This document shows positions 1 to 8,863 of a stretch of 64,000 bases of DNA, one piece after another. Location of the stretch: NCBI GenBank assembly GCA_015075105.1, contig JABTUZ010000002.1, positions 1,102,001 through 1,166,000 of the forward strand, written 5' to 3'. The DNA is from Leptospiraceae bacterium. GTDB lineage: Bacteria > Spirochaetota > Leptospiria > Leptospirales > Leptospiraceae. How positions within the stretch are numbered: the first letter of the stretch is position 1; the number at the start of each line of letters is the position of its first letter. The notes beneath the pieces are model-generated. The model did no database searches. It was not told the DNA's origin and saw only the letters and a list, made by a program, of their open reading frames with translations. The position numbers and the translations under genes were made by a program.

Positions 1-124
1 TTACTTTTACCTTGCATGAATTTTGAGATACCGACAAAATTGTTCCGGATAACGGGTAGTGCATCGGATGACCGATCTTCCACGCTTTGACAATTGCCGA
101 GATAATGTCTCTTGCTTTTTCCAT
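1..124 (-). CDS. Baseplate/spike protein, N-terminal fragment (Mu gp45-like by position)
   Basis: A minus-strand reading frame starts with ATG at 124, overlapping the stop of the baseplate hub gene by ATGA, and runs off the left edge. Only about 41 residues are visible, including MHYPLSGTILSVSQNS, which reads like the start of a beta-rich baseplate or spike protein. In Mu-type tail operons the gene after the gp44-like hub is the gp45/gpV spike. The assignment rests on that order, not on a diagnostic motif. It is partial because the window ends. Confidence 0.55.
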   Translation of the reverse strand, partial: MEKARDIISAIVKAWKIGHPMHYPLSGTILSVSQNSCKVKV

Positions 125-1206
125 CAACTTCGAATCAACCTCCCTTCCTGTTTTTGAGGCGGAGATTCCGGTTTCTTTTTTGGCTCTTCATAAAAATATC
201 CCGGAAAAATTTCTTGCCTGTATTTTGCATTTCCTCCATCGAAGTTTTTTATGATCTTATTCACAAAAGTTTTCGCGCTTCTTGACGTATCCTCCAAGTC
301 TAGAATTTCTATTATCTGGGAATGTTGGACAGATGGAAACCCAAATGTAGTAAATTTTCCGTTAAACCCGGAACCGCATTGTTCCGCAAATAGTTCTTTT
401 GCTCTCGAAGTTGCCTGCTTCTTATCCAACCCGTCGATCTCGTAATACTTTTTTTCTCCCTTGATTCCGAACTGCCCAGAGTATTGAGTTCCTGTTTTGG
501 GATTTTCACCCCTGACGATAATTATGAAATCTTTTTTCAAGCGCGGGATCAAACTATCCTCAATGATATTGTATTTGAATTGAAAAACTGGAATATCTTT
601 CGAAGATCCACTTTCTGTTCCTGACGCGGCTTTGGATTTTGTAACCTTTTTATCTTTCTCTTGAGTGAATGCATTTCGTTTTACAAAAGCTTTCTGAACG
701 CACAATTTCCAGTCTCGGAAAAATACATCGAGTCCATATTTTGCGCTTAGTTCCCATAGTGCAAATCGACCGCTTTTGTTCGCGCAATTATTGATTGAAA
801 TCGTCTTTGGCGCTTCTGGGTCGATCTTTAGTGTAATATCTTTTTTGATTTTAGAATGAAGGCAATCCTGCAGAAATCCTGCTAGTGGGTGATTATTATA
901 ATTTCTCTTCATTGTTTGAAGCTGACAATAGTGCATAGGGTCTACGCATTTGATTTCAAACGGAATCGTTGGACTTACCTCCCTGACATATCCCGAAAAT
1001 TCAGGGAAAAGTCCGTACTGTGTATAGCCGGCTTTCCAGGTCACTTTATCATCCGGCTTTATATCGTCTTTTTTCAAATTCTTGTATTTAGGAAGTTTAA
1101 CGACTAACGTATCTGTAGGAATTTCACGCGAGGTTTCAAGAATCACTTCGCGAACGATGGGAATTTTGAATTCCCCGATTTTCAATTCCTGATCCAAGAG
1201 CAACAT
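124..1206 (-). CDS. Baseplate hub protein (gpD / Mu gp44 type)
   Basis: This 360-residue protein matches the size and position of the phage late-control gpD / Mu gp44 hub, the ring that joins the tail tube to the spike. The first ~110 residues resemble the hub beta-barrel (GEFKIPIVREV near the start, then a swapped 'VREVSPTIPFEIKCVDP' segment). A Lys/Ser-rich loop lies near residues 185-205, and the C-terminus is proline- and lysine-rich. It sits between a LysM tail protein and the spike-like gene with 1- to 3-base overlaps, so it belongs to one tail operon. The family assignment is from overall pattern and order; no catalytic residues are expected. Confidence 0.65.
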   Translation of the reverse strand: MLLLDQELKIGEFKIPIVREVILETSREIPTDTLVVKLPKYKNLKKDDIKPDDKVTWKAGYTQYGLFPEFSGYVREVSPTIPFEIKCVDPMHYCQLQTMKRNYNNHPLAGFLQDCLHSKIKKDITLKIDPEAPKTISINNCANKSGRFALWELSAKYGLDVFFRDWKLCVQKAFVKRNAFTQEKDKKVTKSKAASGTESGSSKDIPVFQFKYNIIEDSLIPRLKKDFIIIVRGENPKTGTQYSGQFGIKGEKKYYEIDGLDKKQATSRAKELFAEQCGSGFNGKFTTFGFPSVQHSQIIEILDLEDTSRSAKTFVNKIIKNFDGGNAKYRQEIFPGYFYEEPKKKPESPPQKQEGRLIRS

Positions 1207-1568
1207 TACTTCAACCTCTTTTCGCAGGCGACCAAGTCTGCTTTCGATACAAGTGCCGGAATAAAATATTCTACTCCTATATTTTCATAGGGTTGAGCGT
1301 TCAGGTTTTCCTCTCTCAATAGTCCGGCAAAATGTTCTGTTAGATAATAGAGAAGAGAAATGGACTCAAAAGTATCGCCTTCTTCTGCAATGTGAAAAGT
1401 CGGCTCTGTCGGAATATCCGGAATGTTTAACCGGTTACCGGCTACAAGATTTTCCCAATCCTTGATATGAGGATTGTTATCCCTGATTACAGGATAGAGT
1501 TCCCACTTATTATATAGCTTGGCAGAAATTCTCTGCAGGGTATCATTTTCCCGAATCGTATAGATCAC
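1206..1568 (-). CDS. LysM-domain tail protein (gpX / baseplate hub-associated)
   Basis: This 120-residue protein contains two LysM-like repeats. The first covers residues 2-50 (YTIRENDTLQRISAKLY ... NRLNIP). The second starts near residue 57 (FHIAEEGDTFESISLLYY). LysM proteins of this size in contractile-tail operons correspond to P2 gpX or T4 gp53-like factors that bind the hub and tail tube. It overlaps its neighbours by a few bases on both sides, as expected for a co-translated baseplate module. Confidence 0.75.
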   Translation of the reverse strand: MIYTIRENDTLQRISAKLYNKWELYPVIRDNNPHIKDWENLVAGNRLNIPDIPTEPTFHIAEEGDTFESISLLYYLTEHFAGLLREENLNAQPYENIGVEYFIPALVSKADLVACEKRLK

Positions 1569-2065
1569 AAAGAATCTCCCGTAGAATCAGAGCCAGCTTT
1601 GTCGAGAGCGTAATCTTCTTCGTCTGAAAGTGCCGTCAGGATGATTGGCTGGTTATATTGTATTCCGCTGTCCGGAAGCTCAAATGTTTTCAGAACAATA
1701 TTTTTGATTTTTAATGCGTTAAGTCTATCGTTAATAACAGGCAGAGAAGTTTGTTCGATCCAAAGCGATCTCAGTTCTTTGAGTTTTGACAGCATGGATT
1801 GCAAAAGCGGAAGCGAAAAACTGTATGTCGCCGCAAGCAGGGTAAATTCTATTCTCACCTGCCAGTCATCAAACCCGGACATCTCTTTAATTGTGCCTTT
1901 ACGTCCATTGATCTTGGTAACTGTAATAATCTTTTCCTGACGAAGACTGATTTTTGTCGCCGAGGGGAACTCATATCCGAACAGCTCGTCTCCGAGCGTT
2001 AGGCGATCTGTGTCCCCAACCAGAAATTCTGGCGATATATATCCTGCGGGGGCTGCGGCAGGCAT
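1565..2065 (-). CDS. Tail/baseplate protein of unknown family
   Basis: This 166-residue soluble protein lies between the tape measure and the LysM protein, the usual position of DNA-circularisation-like or initiator proteins in Mu-type tails. It begins with an Ala/Pro-rich segment (MPAAAPAGYISPEF). A strand-rich middle follows (ISLRQEKIITVTKINGRKG), and there is an acidic, Ser-rich C-terminus. I do not recognise a specific domain. Start and stop overlap the adjacent genes, so it is a structural-operon member. A role at the tail-tip is inferred from position only. Confidence 0.6.
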   Translation of the reverse strand: MPAAAPAGYISPEFLVGDTDRLTLGDELFGYEFPSATKISLRQEKIITVTKINGRKGTIKEMSGFDDWQVRIEFTLLAATYSFSLPLLQSMLSKLKELRSLWIEQTSLPVINDRLNALKIKNIVLKTFELPDSGIQYNQPIILTALSDEEDYALDKAGSDSTGDSL

Positions 2066-4521
2066 TATGCGCTTACCTCTTCGTATTTTTCAATCTCTGC
2101 GAATAACGCATCCCCGATAATTTCCAGAAGATTTCTTTTGGCATCGGATGAGGAACTCATGTTTACCTGCCCGATGAGATTTGCAATGGACAATGTGATT
2201 CCTTTAGAAGACTTTCCCATTCCCGGAATTGAATTTTCTTCTTCGTCGGAATATTTCGGAATTATGGGAGATTTGGTTTGCAGATTTTGGTTGAATCTCT
2301 GCATGATCGGATTTGAATTCACTGGTTCAGAATCCATTCCGCCAACGATTGTTCTTATAATTGACCGACCCGAACTTGTCAGAGAAGACAGAGGCCCTTC
2401 ATCTGCATCTGAATGCGGAAGAAGTTTTCCAATCGTATTTTCAAAAACTCCGGAGACGGTTTCCTTGAGCGCTGTCGCTTTTTCTGCGATTCCATTTTGA
2501 ATTGTATCAATCAATGCCGATCCTGTATCTTTTACATTCGTCCAAACATCCGAAAGCCCTCCGGCTACATCGCTCATCATCGAACCTAAAAGAGATTTTC
2601 TTCTTCTGATCCCATCAACGAAAGTTTCAACAAATGCAGAACCCGATCCGGACAGGTTGGACAACGGTCCTTCATCCGCGTCCGAATGGGGAAGAAATCT
2701 TCCGATAGCTCCGAGTAAATCGATGACCGATTCTTTCAGAAAACTCACTCCTGAAACAATCCCTCCGGCAAATGTCTTTACAAATTTATTGCCGGACGTT
2801 TTCGCCAAATCTTCCAGAAAGTTAAATCCTATCCTGATACCGTTATACAACAAAGTTCCAATCATCGCAAACGGACTGACCATTCCAAGTAGAAATATAT
2901 AGATCAGATTTTTTCCCCAATCCGGCAAAAAACTCCATGCGTTAGCTACATCGCCCGGAATCGAAGTCAGAAAGTTTTTTATCATATCCCAGTTTTTAAT
3001 GATTAACAAAGGAAGCCAGATAAATGACCAGAGAGGAAGAAGAATCAATCCTATAATCCCTCTCATCCAGTCCGGCATTCCAGACCACCAGCCTTTTATC
3101 TTATCCCAATTTGCTATGAGTAGCGAGATTGCTACAATTGCGGCAGCAACTCCCAGAACAATCCATCCGAATGGATTTGATACAAGTCCGATATTGACAG
3201 CAATCATGAATGCACTAAACGCACCTTTTAACAAAAGCATTCCGCCTAACGCAACTCCTGCTATTGTTGCTATCTGTAAAAATGTTCCGATAAAGGATGC
3301 TATTTTTGGATTGGCTGCCATCAAATCATTCAGGCCTTCAAGTAATTTTACAGTCAGACCAACGACACTACTGAGCGGACCTGTTTCAATCGCCTTACCG
3401 ACACGATCCTGAAATACACGCCATCCCTCTGATGCACGGTTTAGGAGCATAGGTAAACTATTCAGACGTTCTTGTTCCATTTTTGTAATGAATGAAAAAT
3501 CCCTGTTTTTCGTTGCATTCTGGAATTGTAAGATATTCTCTTTGAGTTGTCCTGTTACTGGAACCAAAGCTTGAACTGCTTTTAATCCTTCCTCCGAAAA
3601 TGCCTCGTTTAAAATCTTGGAATTTCTTGTCAGATCTCCTCCCATTTTCTTATTGATTTCATCAATCATATCTGGAACAGATTTCAGTTTGCCCTTTGCG
3701 TCAAATGCAGAAAGTCCAAGTTTTTGCATTCCCTCGACCGACTTCGATAAAAAGGCACGCAAGGAAGTTCCTGCAGTACCGGGAACCATCGTATTCAAGA
3801 GAGTTCCTAAGACTGCTGACTGCTCCTCAAGTGAAATATTCATACTCGCGGCTGTTGAACCTAAAGAGGTCATTGCCTGTTCAATTGTTGCACCATCCGC
3901 TCTGAATATATTGGAAGCCATTGCAATATTATTCGCTATGATTTTTCCAAACATGATATTATCAAATTTCTTATCCTTATCCAGAATTGGATCCATTCCT
4001 TCCGAATAGATTTTCTTAAACTGGTGATAGGTCATGCCGAAGAGCTTACTCATCTGCTCAAAATTTCCTTTTGTGGCAAGAGCTGCGCTTGCCACCGATT
4101 CCGTGAACCCGGATAAGGAAGCCGAATCCAGATCAGATATTGCAGATTTTATATCATAGACACCCGTTAGGATTGCTTCCTTAGTAAGACCGGTTCTGAT
4201 CGACAGACGATAGGCGCTTTCGGTAATTCCATCCACATCAACCTGTGTCAATCCAAGCGATCGAATGTCTGCTTCGAGTTGAGAAGTCTGCATCCTCGCA
4301 TTCAGAAAAGATGCGGTTAAGAATCCTGCGGCCAGTCCGACGGATAGAATGGCGCCTCCGGCTTTCATCTGGCTGAGAGCTTTGTCCATTTTGATCACAT
4401 CTTCGTGAGTATCTCCTAACGTCTTACGGAATTTGTCCCATTTGTCGTTGATTTCCGACAGCTTGGACGTAGCGAGGTCTTTCAGCGATAAAACTACACC
4501 TAATTCAAAAACGCCTTCCAT
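2065..4521 (-). CDS. Tail tape measure protein
   Basis: This 818-residue protein sets tail length and is probably part of the DNA injection path. The N-terminal ~340 residues match the TP901-type tape-measure core (Ala/Gly/Ser-rich helices with a 'GAILSVGLAAGFLTASFL' hydrophobic stretch and the long TKEAILTG...SIS region). A block of hydrophobic segments spans about residues 410-590. A repeat with the phrase LPHSDADEGPLS occurs twice, near residues 610 and 710; this phrase is familiar from tape measures of many contractile-tail phages. It directly follows the tail-assembly chaperone frames, the standard order. Confidence 0.9.
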   Translation of the reverse strand: MEGVFELGVVLSLKDLATSKLSEINDKWDKFRKTLGDTHEDVIKMDKALSQMKAGGAILSVGLAAGFLTASFLNARMQTSQLEADIRSLGLTQVDVDGITESAYRLSIRTGLTKEAILTGVYDIKSAISDLDSASLSGFTESVASAALATKGNFEQMSKLFGMTYHQFKKIYSEGMDPILDKDKKFDNIMFGKIIANNIAMASNIFRADGATIEQAMTSLGSTAASMNISLEEQSAVLGTLLNTMVPGTAGTSLRAFLSKSVEGMQKLGLSAFDAKGKLKSVPDMIDEINKKMGGDLTRNSKILNEAFSEEGLKAVQALVPVTGQLKENILQFQNATKNRDFSFITKMEQERLNSLPMLLNRASEGWRVFQDRVGKAIETGPLSSVVGLTVKLLEGLNDLMAANPKIASFIGTFLQIATIAGVALGGMLLLKGAFSAFMIAVNIGLVSNPFGWIVLGVAAAIVAISLLIANWDKIKGWWSGMPDWMRGIIGLILLPLWSFIWLPLLIIKNWDMIKNFLTSIPGDVANAWSFLPDWGKNLIYIFLLGMVSPFAMIGTLLYNGIRIGFNFLEDLAKTSGNKFVKTFAGGIVSGVSFLKESVIDLLGAIGRFLPHSDADEGPLSNLSGSGSAFVETFVDGIRRRKSLLGSMMSDVAGGLSDVWTNVKDTGSALIDTIQNGIAEKATALKETVSGVFENTIGKLLPHSDADEGPLSSLTSSGRSIIRTIVGGMDSEPVNSNPIMQRFNQNLQTKSPIIPKYSDEEENSIPGMGKSSKGITLSIANLIGQVNMSSSSDAKRNLLEIIGDALFAEIEKYEEVSA

Positions 4522-4522
4522 T

Positions 4523-4765
4523 CTATTCTCCGTTAAATGCCTTCACTATCGCTCTGGCGAAGGTGAGCATCTGCACATGTTGGATGTACTCAACCTCTGC
4601 GGCCAAAGTTTCAACCAACTCATCCATCTTCTCGTAACTGGAAAGATCATCCTGTTGCAGGGCTGGGTATTCGATGATCCTTCCAGGGAAATAGTGCCGA
4701 AGCAAAACTTCGAGTGCTCCATGTCCTTTTACGAGAGACTGATATTTCAGCCCTATAGCTTTTTT
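4523..4765 (-). CDS. Tail assembly chaperone, -1 frame extension (gpGT-type T domain)
   Basis: This is an open frame in the -1 register relative to the upstream chaperone gene. Its first methionine is at 4705, but the frame is open back to the slippery heptamer A AAA AAG (4765-4759). It therefore reads as an 80-residue extension produced by frameshifting, not as an independent gene. The extension ends two bases before the tape-measure start, exactly as in the lambda G/GT and P2/Mu-like chaperone arrangement. In that system the rarer fused product contacts the tape measure and recruits tube subunits. The region between 4706 and 4752 is thereby explained. Confidence 0.75.
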   Translation of the reverse strand, partial: KKAIGLKYQSLVKGHGALEVLLRHYFPGRIIEYPALQQDDLSSYEKMDELVETLAAEVEYIQHVQMLTFARAIVKAFNGE

Positions 4766-5169
4766 GCCGAGGTCTCCTGTGTTACTGCACTCAACTCTGC
4801 GATTTTATTTCCAAGCGGGATGTAAAGCCCGGGAGCTTCCTTGTCCACCCAGGATTGCACCACATCAATGGATGGATAAAGTAAACATGAGCCGACAAGA
4901 AACTGCATCGAGTCTGACTGCTTTTGTTTTTTTGCTCTCTCCAAAACATCGTCGAGAAGAGCCCGGCTTGGAAGCCTGACAATCACCTTCTTGTCGCCGG
5001 TTGTAATCAGGTGGATGCCTCCACGATTCTCAAATTCTTTTTTCAACACTCCAATTGATTCTTTGTGTTGTTCGAGAAAATCGTCGTTGATATCCGCATA
5101 CGGTTGTGGAAGTTTATCGAAAGCGCTTTTCAGCGTTTCGTTTGATGCTATAATCGGATTGATATTCAT
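4753..5169 (-). CDS. Tail assembly chaperone (gpG-type)
   Basis: This 138-residue acidic/helical protein lies between the tail tube and tape measure genes. It ends in Thr-Ser-Ala-Lys-Lys-Leu followed by TAG, and the Lys-Lys codons form the slippery site. Position, size and the frameshift signal identify it as the short form of the tail chaperone pair. It probably coats the tape measure during tail assembly and is absent from the finished virion (family knowledge). Confidence 0.75.
   Translation of the reverse strand: MNINPIIASNETLKSAFDKLPQPYADINDDFLEQHKESIGVLKKEFENRGGIHLITTGDKKVIVRLPSRALLDDVLERAKKQKQSDSMQFLVGSCLLYPSIDVVQSWVDKEAPGLYIPLGNKIAELSAVTQETSAKKL
4759..4765 (-). promoter_or_regulatory. 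Programmed -1 frameshift slippery heptamer A AAA AAG (tail chaperone)
   Basis: On the minus strand the in-frame codons read GCA AAA AAG CTA TAG, so the heptamer A AAA AAG lies in the register required for tandem -1 slippage, six bases before the stop. Slipping by one base opens the frame through to 4523. I did not identify a convincing downstream pseudoknot by eye. Confidence 0.75.
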
Positions 5170-5178
5170 TTTGCCTCC

Positions 5179-5613
5179 TTAAACAAATGCCAATATCGGA
5201 ATTGACAGTAACTGCATTTCGAGCGGAACTTCAACAGCTCCGGACGACCCATTCTTGAAATCAGCGTTGTATTTGCTGATCATTGTCAGTGGTGCCGTAT
5301 AGGTAAAATCCGGTCTTCCCTGGGCAGAAATTCTTCCCACCAACGGACAAGGAGGAAGTTTTTCCAATAGCCCTCCAAATGGGATAGCCAGTGTTACTAA
5401 CTTTTCCATTTCCTCGAAGTTAATCGAGACCTTGAGATTTCGTTTGTAATTTTTTCGTGTGTACCCGACGATCTCTCCCGATTTTCCATACGTTAGTTCC
5501 ACTTCGCAAGCATGGTCAAAACCAAAGCTCGAAAAGTTCACCATGTCATATCCGAATATTTTCAAACTCAATCCGGAAAAACTATAATTCTCTAATACTA
5601 CTTCACCTGGCAT
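5179..5613 (-). CDS. Tail tube protein
   Basis: This 144-residue, strand-rich protein lies directly upstream of the chaperone genes and downstream of the sheath gene. That is the canonical sheath-tube-chaperone-tape measure order of contractile tails. It starts MPGEVVLENYSFSG and keeps alternating hydrophobic strands throughout, the pattern of tube/Hcp-fold subunits that stack as hexamers under the sheath. The assignment rests mainly on order and size. A purine-rich ribosome binding site (AGGAGG) precedes the ATG. Confidence 0.7.
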   Translation of the reverse strand: MPGEVVLENYSFSGLSLKIFGYDMVNFSSFGFDHACEVELTYGKSGEIVGYTRKNYKRNLKVSINFEEMEKLVTLAIPFGGLLEKLPPCPLVGRISAQGRPDFTYTAPLTMISKYNADFKNGSSGAVEVPLEMQLLSIPILAFV

Positions 5614-5626
5614 ATATCCTCCTTAC

Positions 5627-7114
5627 CTATTTCGCAACTGCGAAGCTTGTTTCCCATTCAATCGCGGTTATTCTGTCTTTGATGAACATTTTCAGTTTTG
5701 CCTTCAGGATTTTGTCGTTCTTGAAAGTGTTGTCCGGATCGAGTTTTATTTCGTGACCGGAAATTTCCGCTCTACCCTGGGCTTCCATCTCCTCCGAGAT
5801 TTTACTGTCGATGGTTGCTTTGAGAAAATCCAATCCTCCAGAACCGGAATTGGCTTCTGTGTCCTGACCCAGAAACGGCAAAGACTCGCGGTATAAAATA
5901 CGATGCATTTTATCTGCGCGTCTCCTTTCGGGAATCTCCTTGAAGTCAGAATCGGGAGCCGATTTGATTTTGTCTTTTGCGATATAGACCCCTTCAAAAT
6001 CAGGATAGATTTTTAGGACAGTCAGACCGCTGTCGTGCATCGCGTCCATATAGTCCTGATAGCCAGTCTTCCAATGCCTGATCGTTGCAAAAGTCAATGA
6101 CCTCATTTCCATTACATAACCTGCGGATACGTTAGGCGGAGCAGATGCGAGCTTTGCTGTCAGAAATGTCGCGGCGTTTCTCCATTCACCGATTATTTCC
6201 AATTGATCGTTAACGGCAGAATATCCTCCGAATGCCTCGATACCTCCGGGAATATATTTTCCTTCCGCAGTAACGATACAAACCCGGTCATGAAAGAACG
6301 GGTCCCACTCATCGAGCAGTCCCTGGTAATACTGAGCCTCTGTTTGTCCGGTTGCGATTGTCTGTCCTTCCAGAATTATATATGTCGGAAGTTTTTTCGC
6401 GACTCTCATCTCTTCGAGTATTTGAGCACAGGAAACTGCAACGGATCGAACAAGCCCTCCGACAAGATGAATGGAATACAATCTGTATTCTTCCATCAAT
6501 GCTTCGATTGCCGTGAGCTTGGAAGACACCGAAGCGGAGGGACCGGTAATTGCAAATGTAAAAGTATCTCCTGTTTTAAACGTATTGGCAGGGGTGGAAC
6601 TGTTTACAAAAGTTGTGCTTACTCCAACGTCCAGAGAAATTGCCGATCCTGATGCCGGTGTAATGAGAGGTGATCCGAATGTTTCGCCTCCATCGGTTGA
6701 CTTACGATACTCGGCAGTCTGGTGAGCCCCGTCTTTTGTGATTTTTAAAATCACAGTTCTTGAACCTGTCGGAGTTCCGGATATTGTCGGAAGTGCTACC
6801 TCTCCGATATTTCCGGCTCCCTTGACCGGAGTTGCTATCGACCCTGCGGTATCGTTTACTGGTCGGACACACAAAACAGGAACAGGCTTTTGTCCCCGCG
6901 CCTGGTCAAACTCCTCGTAATACTGTTTAAGAGAATCGAGCAGAGCGCCTTTCACGAAAAGGTTCTTAGCCTGATTGTAATTCGACATGAGATAAATCTG
7001 ATTCGCATTACCTCCCTCGGCTTCTCCGACCTTTGCATGAATCCGGTCATACTTGAACTCGCTGAAATTGATTCCCCCGTCTTTGTGATAGGTGATTACA
7101 TCAGGTGTTGCCAT
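5627..7114 (-). CDS. Contractile tail sheath protein
   Basis: At 495 residues it fits a Mu gpL-type or DUF2586-type sheath protein. The N-terminal part carries the subunit-interlocking strands, and an Ig-like/variable insertion rich in Thr, Ser and Gly lies near residues 110-200 (GTPTGSRTVILKITKDG, then a metal-free beta region). The conserved C-terminal part ends in a domain with ILYRESLPFLGQD and RITAIEWET, typical of sheath C-termini. Its presence shows that the phage is a contractile-tailed myovirus-type. It is followed at 13 bases by the tube gene. Confidence 0.8.
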   Translation of the reverse strand: MATPDVITYHKDGGINFSEFKYDRIHAKVGEAEGGNANQIYLMSNYNQAKNLFVKGALLDSLKQYYEEFDQARGQKPVPVLCVRPVNDTAGSIATPVKGAGNIGEVALPTISGTPTGSRTVILKITKDGAHQTAEYRKSTDGGETFGSPLITPASGSAISLDVGVSTTFVNSSTPANTFKTGDTFTFAITGPSASVSSKLTAIEALMEEYRLYSIHLVGGLVRSVAVSCAQILEEMRVAKKLPTYIILEGQTIATGQTEAQYYQGLLDEWDPFFHDRVCIVTAEGKYIPGGIEAFGGYSAVNDQLEIIGEWRNAATFLTAKLASAPPNVSAGYVMEMRSLTFATIRHWKTGYQDYMDAMHDSGLTVLKIYPDFEGVYIAKDKIKSAPDSDFKEIPERRRADKMHRILYRESLPFLGQDTEANSGSGGLDFLKATIDSKISEEMEAQGRAEISGHEIKLDPDNTFKNDKILKAKLKMFIKDRITAIEWETSFAVAK

Positions 7115-7391
7115 TATTCAGTCCTCCTTTATTTTTCCTGGAACTAAATCCGGTTGACGATGAGTCTACAGTTTCGTCTGACGCACTCGTAATATCAGCC
7201 GGAGTATTTGTCTTTGGAGTTTCCTTTTTAATCGGAGTTCCATCGGGATGGGTCCCTGCAAATTCTCTGAATGCGTTGTTTAGATTTTCTTCAGTTGCAT
7301 CTGAATCCGCCTCCATTCTCAGGTGTTCGATAAATCCTGCCGAAAGAGCCGGCCTGATTTTATGTTTTGCGATAAATTCCTTAACTTTCAT
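7101..7391 (-). CDS. Small phage protein upstream of the sheath
   Basis: This 96-residue protein has a helical first half (MKVKEFIAKHKIRPALSAGF) and a low-complexity Thr/Ser/Asn/Gly tail. Its stop overlaps the sheath start by 14 bases. Mu-like genomes often carry a small gene (Mu gp38 position) just before the sheath, but I recognise no domain. The first residues could be a helix that docks on another tail protein. Function unknown. Confidence 0.55.
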   Translation of the reverse strand: MKVKEFIAKHKIRPALSAGFIEHLRMEADSDATEENLNNAFREFAGTHPDGTPIKKETPKTNTPADITSASDETVDSSSTGFSSRKNKGGLNNGNT

Positions 7392-7401
7392 TTTTCCTCC
7401 G

Positions 7402-8007
7402 TTATATTGTTTGCACTTCCACCGGTTCGATAGCTTCTGTTTGTGCGTTAGTCAAACTCAGGTTTTCTTCTATTTCGTGAAGACCGTCTGAAAAAACGAT
7501 CTCTGCATAAATCTTGTATAATCCGAGTTCTCCCGCAGGATCGGACACGATAGCACATCGTCCCGGGTAAATCTCTATTGTATTCTTTTGGTCTCCCAAA
7601 ATTCTTTGGTGAGTCGCAAGATACAAAAGAGTCTGATCGATTACTCCGATATCACCTGGCTGAATTAAAGGTTCGCTTCCGGTTTTGCCGGGTGCGGATA
7701 TTACATCCAGTTCCGGCTCGCCTAACCAGAAATTCAAAGTATAGCGATACTCCATTTTGAAGTGTTGTTTTAACTTTCGAATGTATCTGTCGCTTCCGGA
7801 AATTCTGTCGGACAATCTGATAACCTTTCTCTTGTTTGGAACCGGACTCACAGGAAGATATTTAACGATACAGAACGGAATGAGTTCCTGAAACCTGTCC
7901 GTTGGTGGATCAATCTCTAAAAACCTTTCGGGAGAAACCAGAGATGTTCCGCCTAACGCAATTCCTGCGACTAAGTTTTTCAGATAATCAATATGAATTT
8001 TTCTCAC
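7402..8007 (-). CDS. Tail terminator-like protein (Mu gp37 / DUF1834 position)
   Basis: This 201-residue protein lies between the virion morphogenesis gene and the small pre-sheath gene. That is where Mu encodes gp37, the tail terminator that caps the tube. It contains the mixed alpha/beta pattern expected (LIPFCIVKYLPVSPV near residue 45, then RYTLNFWLGEPE, and a C-terminal acidic helix). No catalytic motif is expected. Assignment is by position, size and general pattern. Confidence 0.55.
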   Translation of the reverse strand: MRKIHIDYLKNLVAGIALGGTSLVSPERFLEIDPPTDRFQELIPFCIVKYLPVSPVPNKRKVIRLSDRISGSDRYIRKLKQHFKMEYRYTLNFWLGEPELDVISAPGKTGSEPLIQPGDIGVIDQTLLYLATHQRILGDQKNTIEIYPGRCAIVSDPAGELGLYKIYAEIVFSDGLHEIEENLSLTNAQTEAIEPVEVQTI

Positions 8008-8441
8008 TTGAAAATCTCCTTCAAAGCGTTCGACCAGTTCTCTTTCATCTGATTGAAACTATCGTCCATCGCAGGACGAAAATACGGTCTTGCAGGAATT
8101 CCCTTCGCCTCATAGCCAAACTCATGAGCGCGGGCATAAGGACTCATAGTACCGACTTCGTAGATTCCAAGGCTGTGCTTGATTACTTCAAACGAACTCG
8201 ATAGATCGCCTTCTCCGATAAGTATCAAATTGCTTTTCTTCTCTTTCGCTTTTACTTTGAGAGTTTCTTCTTTTAGAGAAGGCCAATCCGATTTGTATTT
8301 CTGTCGTCTGATTCCAACTTCAACATTTCGTTGCAGTAGTGCGGCATTTCTTCCTGTAGCTCTCTCGACGCTTGAACCAAAATTCCCGACAGCTTTTTTC
8401 AGCATAGGACCAAACGAATCTGTAATTTCAAGACCACTCAT
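8004..8441 (-). CDS. Virion morphogenesis / tail completion protein (Mu gpG, P2 gpS type)
   Basis: This 145-residue protein carries features of the phage virion morphogenesis family. It has an N-terminal helix, the phrase DWPSLKEETLKVKAKEKKS (Trp-Pro-x-Leu at about residues 54-57), and a C-terminal 'YARAHEFG ... IPARPYFRP' segment. The AHEFG and PARPF/Y motifs are diagnostic of this family, which completes the head-tail interface. It overlaps both neighbours by 4 bases. Confidence 0.8.
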   Translation of the reverse strand: MSGLEITDSFGPMLKKAVGNFGSSVERATGRNAALLQRNVEVGIRRQKYKSDWPSLKEETLKVKAKEKKSNLILIGEGDLSSSFEVIKHSLGIYEVGTMSPYARAHEFGYEAKGIPARPYFRPAMDDSFNQMKENWSNALKEIFK

Positions 8442-8863
8442 CTGAGATGCACCCGATTTCCTTTTGCAGGCTGATACACTTCAAACTCGATGATCCAATA
8501 ACCGTCGATTCTATCTACAGGCTGAATCCGTTTAATGAGCCACTCCTCATCTGAATTCCATGGTTCGTCCTCTAATATTTCCCGTTTTATGATCCTGCAT
8601 TCCTGATTGATTTCGGTTTCGTGATCTTCGAGACCGTCAAACTGCAAAAGAATGATTGCAGAATATCCTTGCGATTCTCCCGAATCTCTCTTTTCTGACG
8701 ACTCTTCATTTATCCAATAAGCGCGAACGGATTTTAACGGCGTAAAATTCTTCTTTTTGAGTGCGTTCAGATTTCCGCTCAGAGAATCCGGCTTCAAAAA
8801 CGTAATATCTGAGTTCAGATATTTTTCAAAACCGGATTTGATTTGAGAGGATGCGCTCATCAT
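8438..8863 (-). CDS. Phage head-tail connector region protein, unknown family
   Basis: This 141-residue protein is translationally coupled (4-base overlaps) between the DUF1320-type gene and the virion morphogenesis gene. It contains 'GYSAIILLQFDGLEDHETEI' in the middle and ends in basic residues. I recognise no domain. A head-tail joining role is a reasonable inference from position between the neck proteins, but no direct motif supports it. Confidence 0.55.
   Translation of the reverse strand: MMSASSQIKSGFEKYLNSDITFLKPDSLSGNLNALKKKNFTPLKSVRAYWINEESSEKRDSGESQGYSAIILLQFDGLEDHETEINQECRIIKREILEDEPWNSDEEWLIKRIQPVDRIDGYWIIEFEVYQPAKGNRVHLR

Noticed and set aside
2138-4009. Several plus-strand ORFs of 80-137 codons opposite the tape measure
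   Set aside because: They are shadows of the tape measure; products show the low-complexity hydrophobic pattern of a reversed helical gene.
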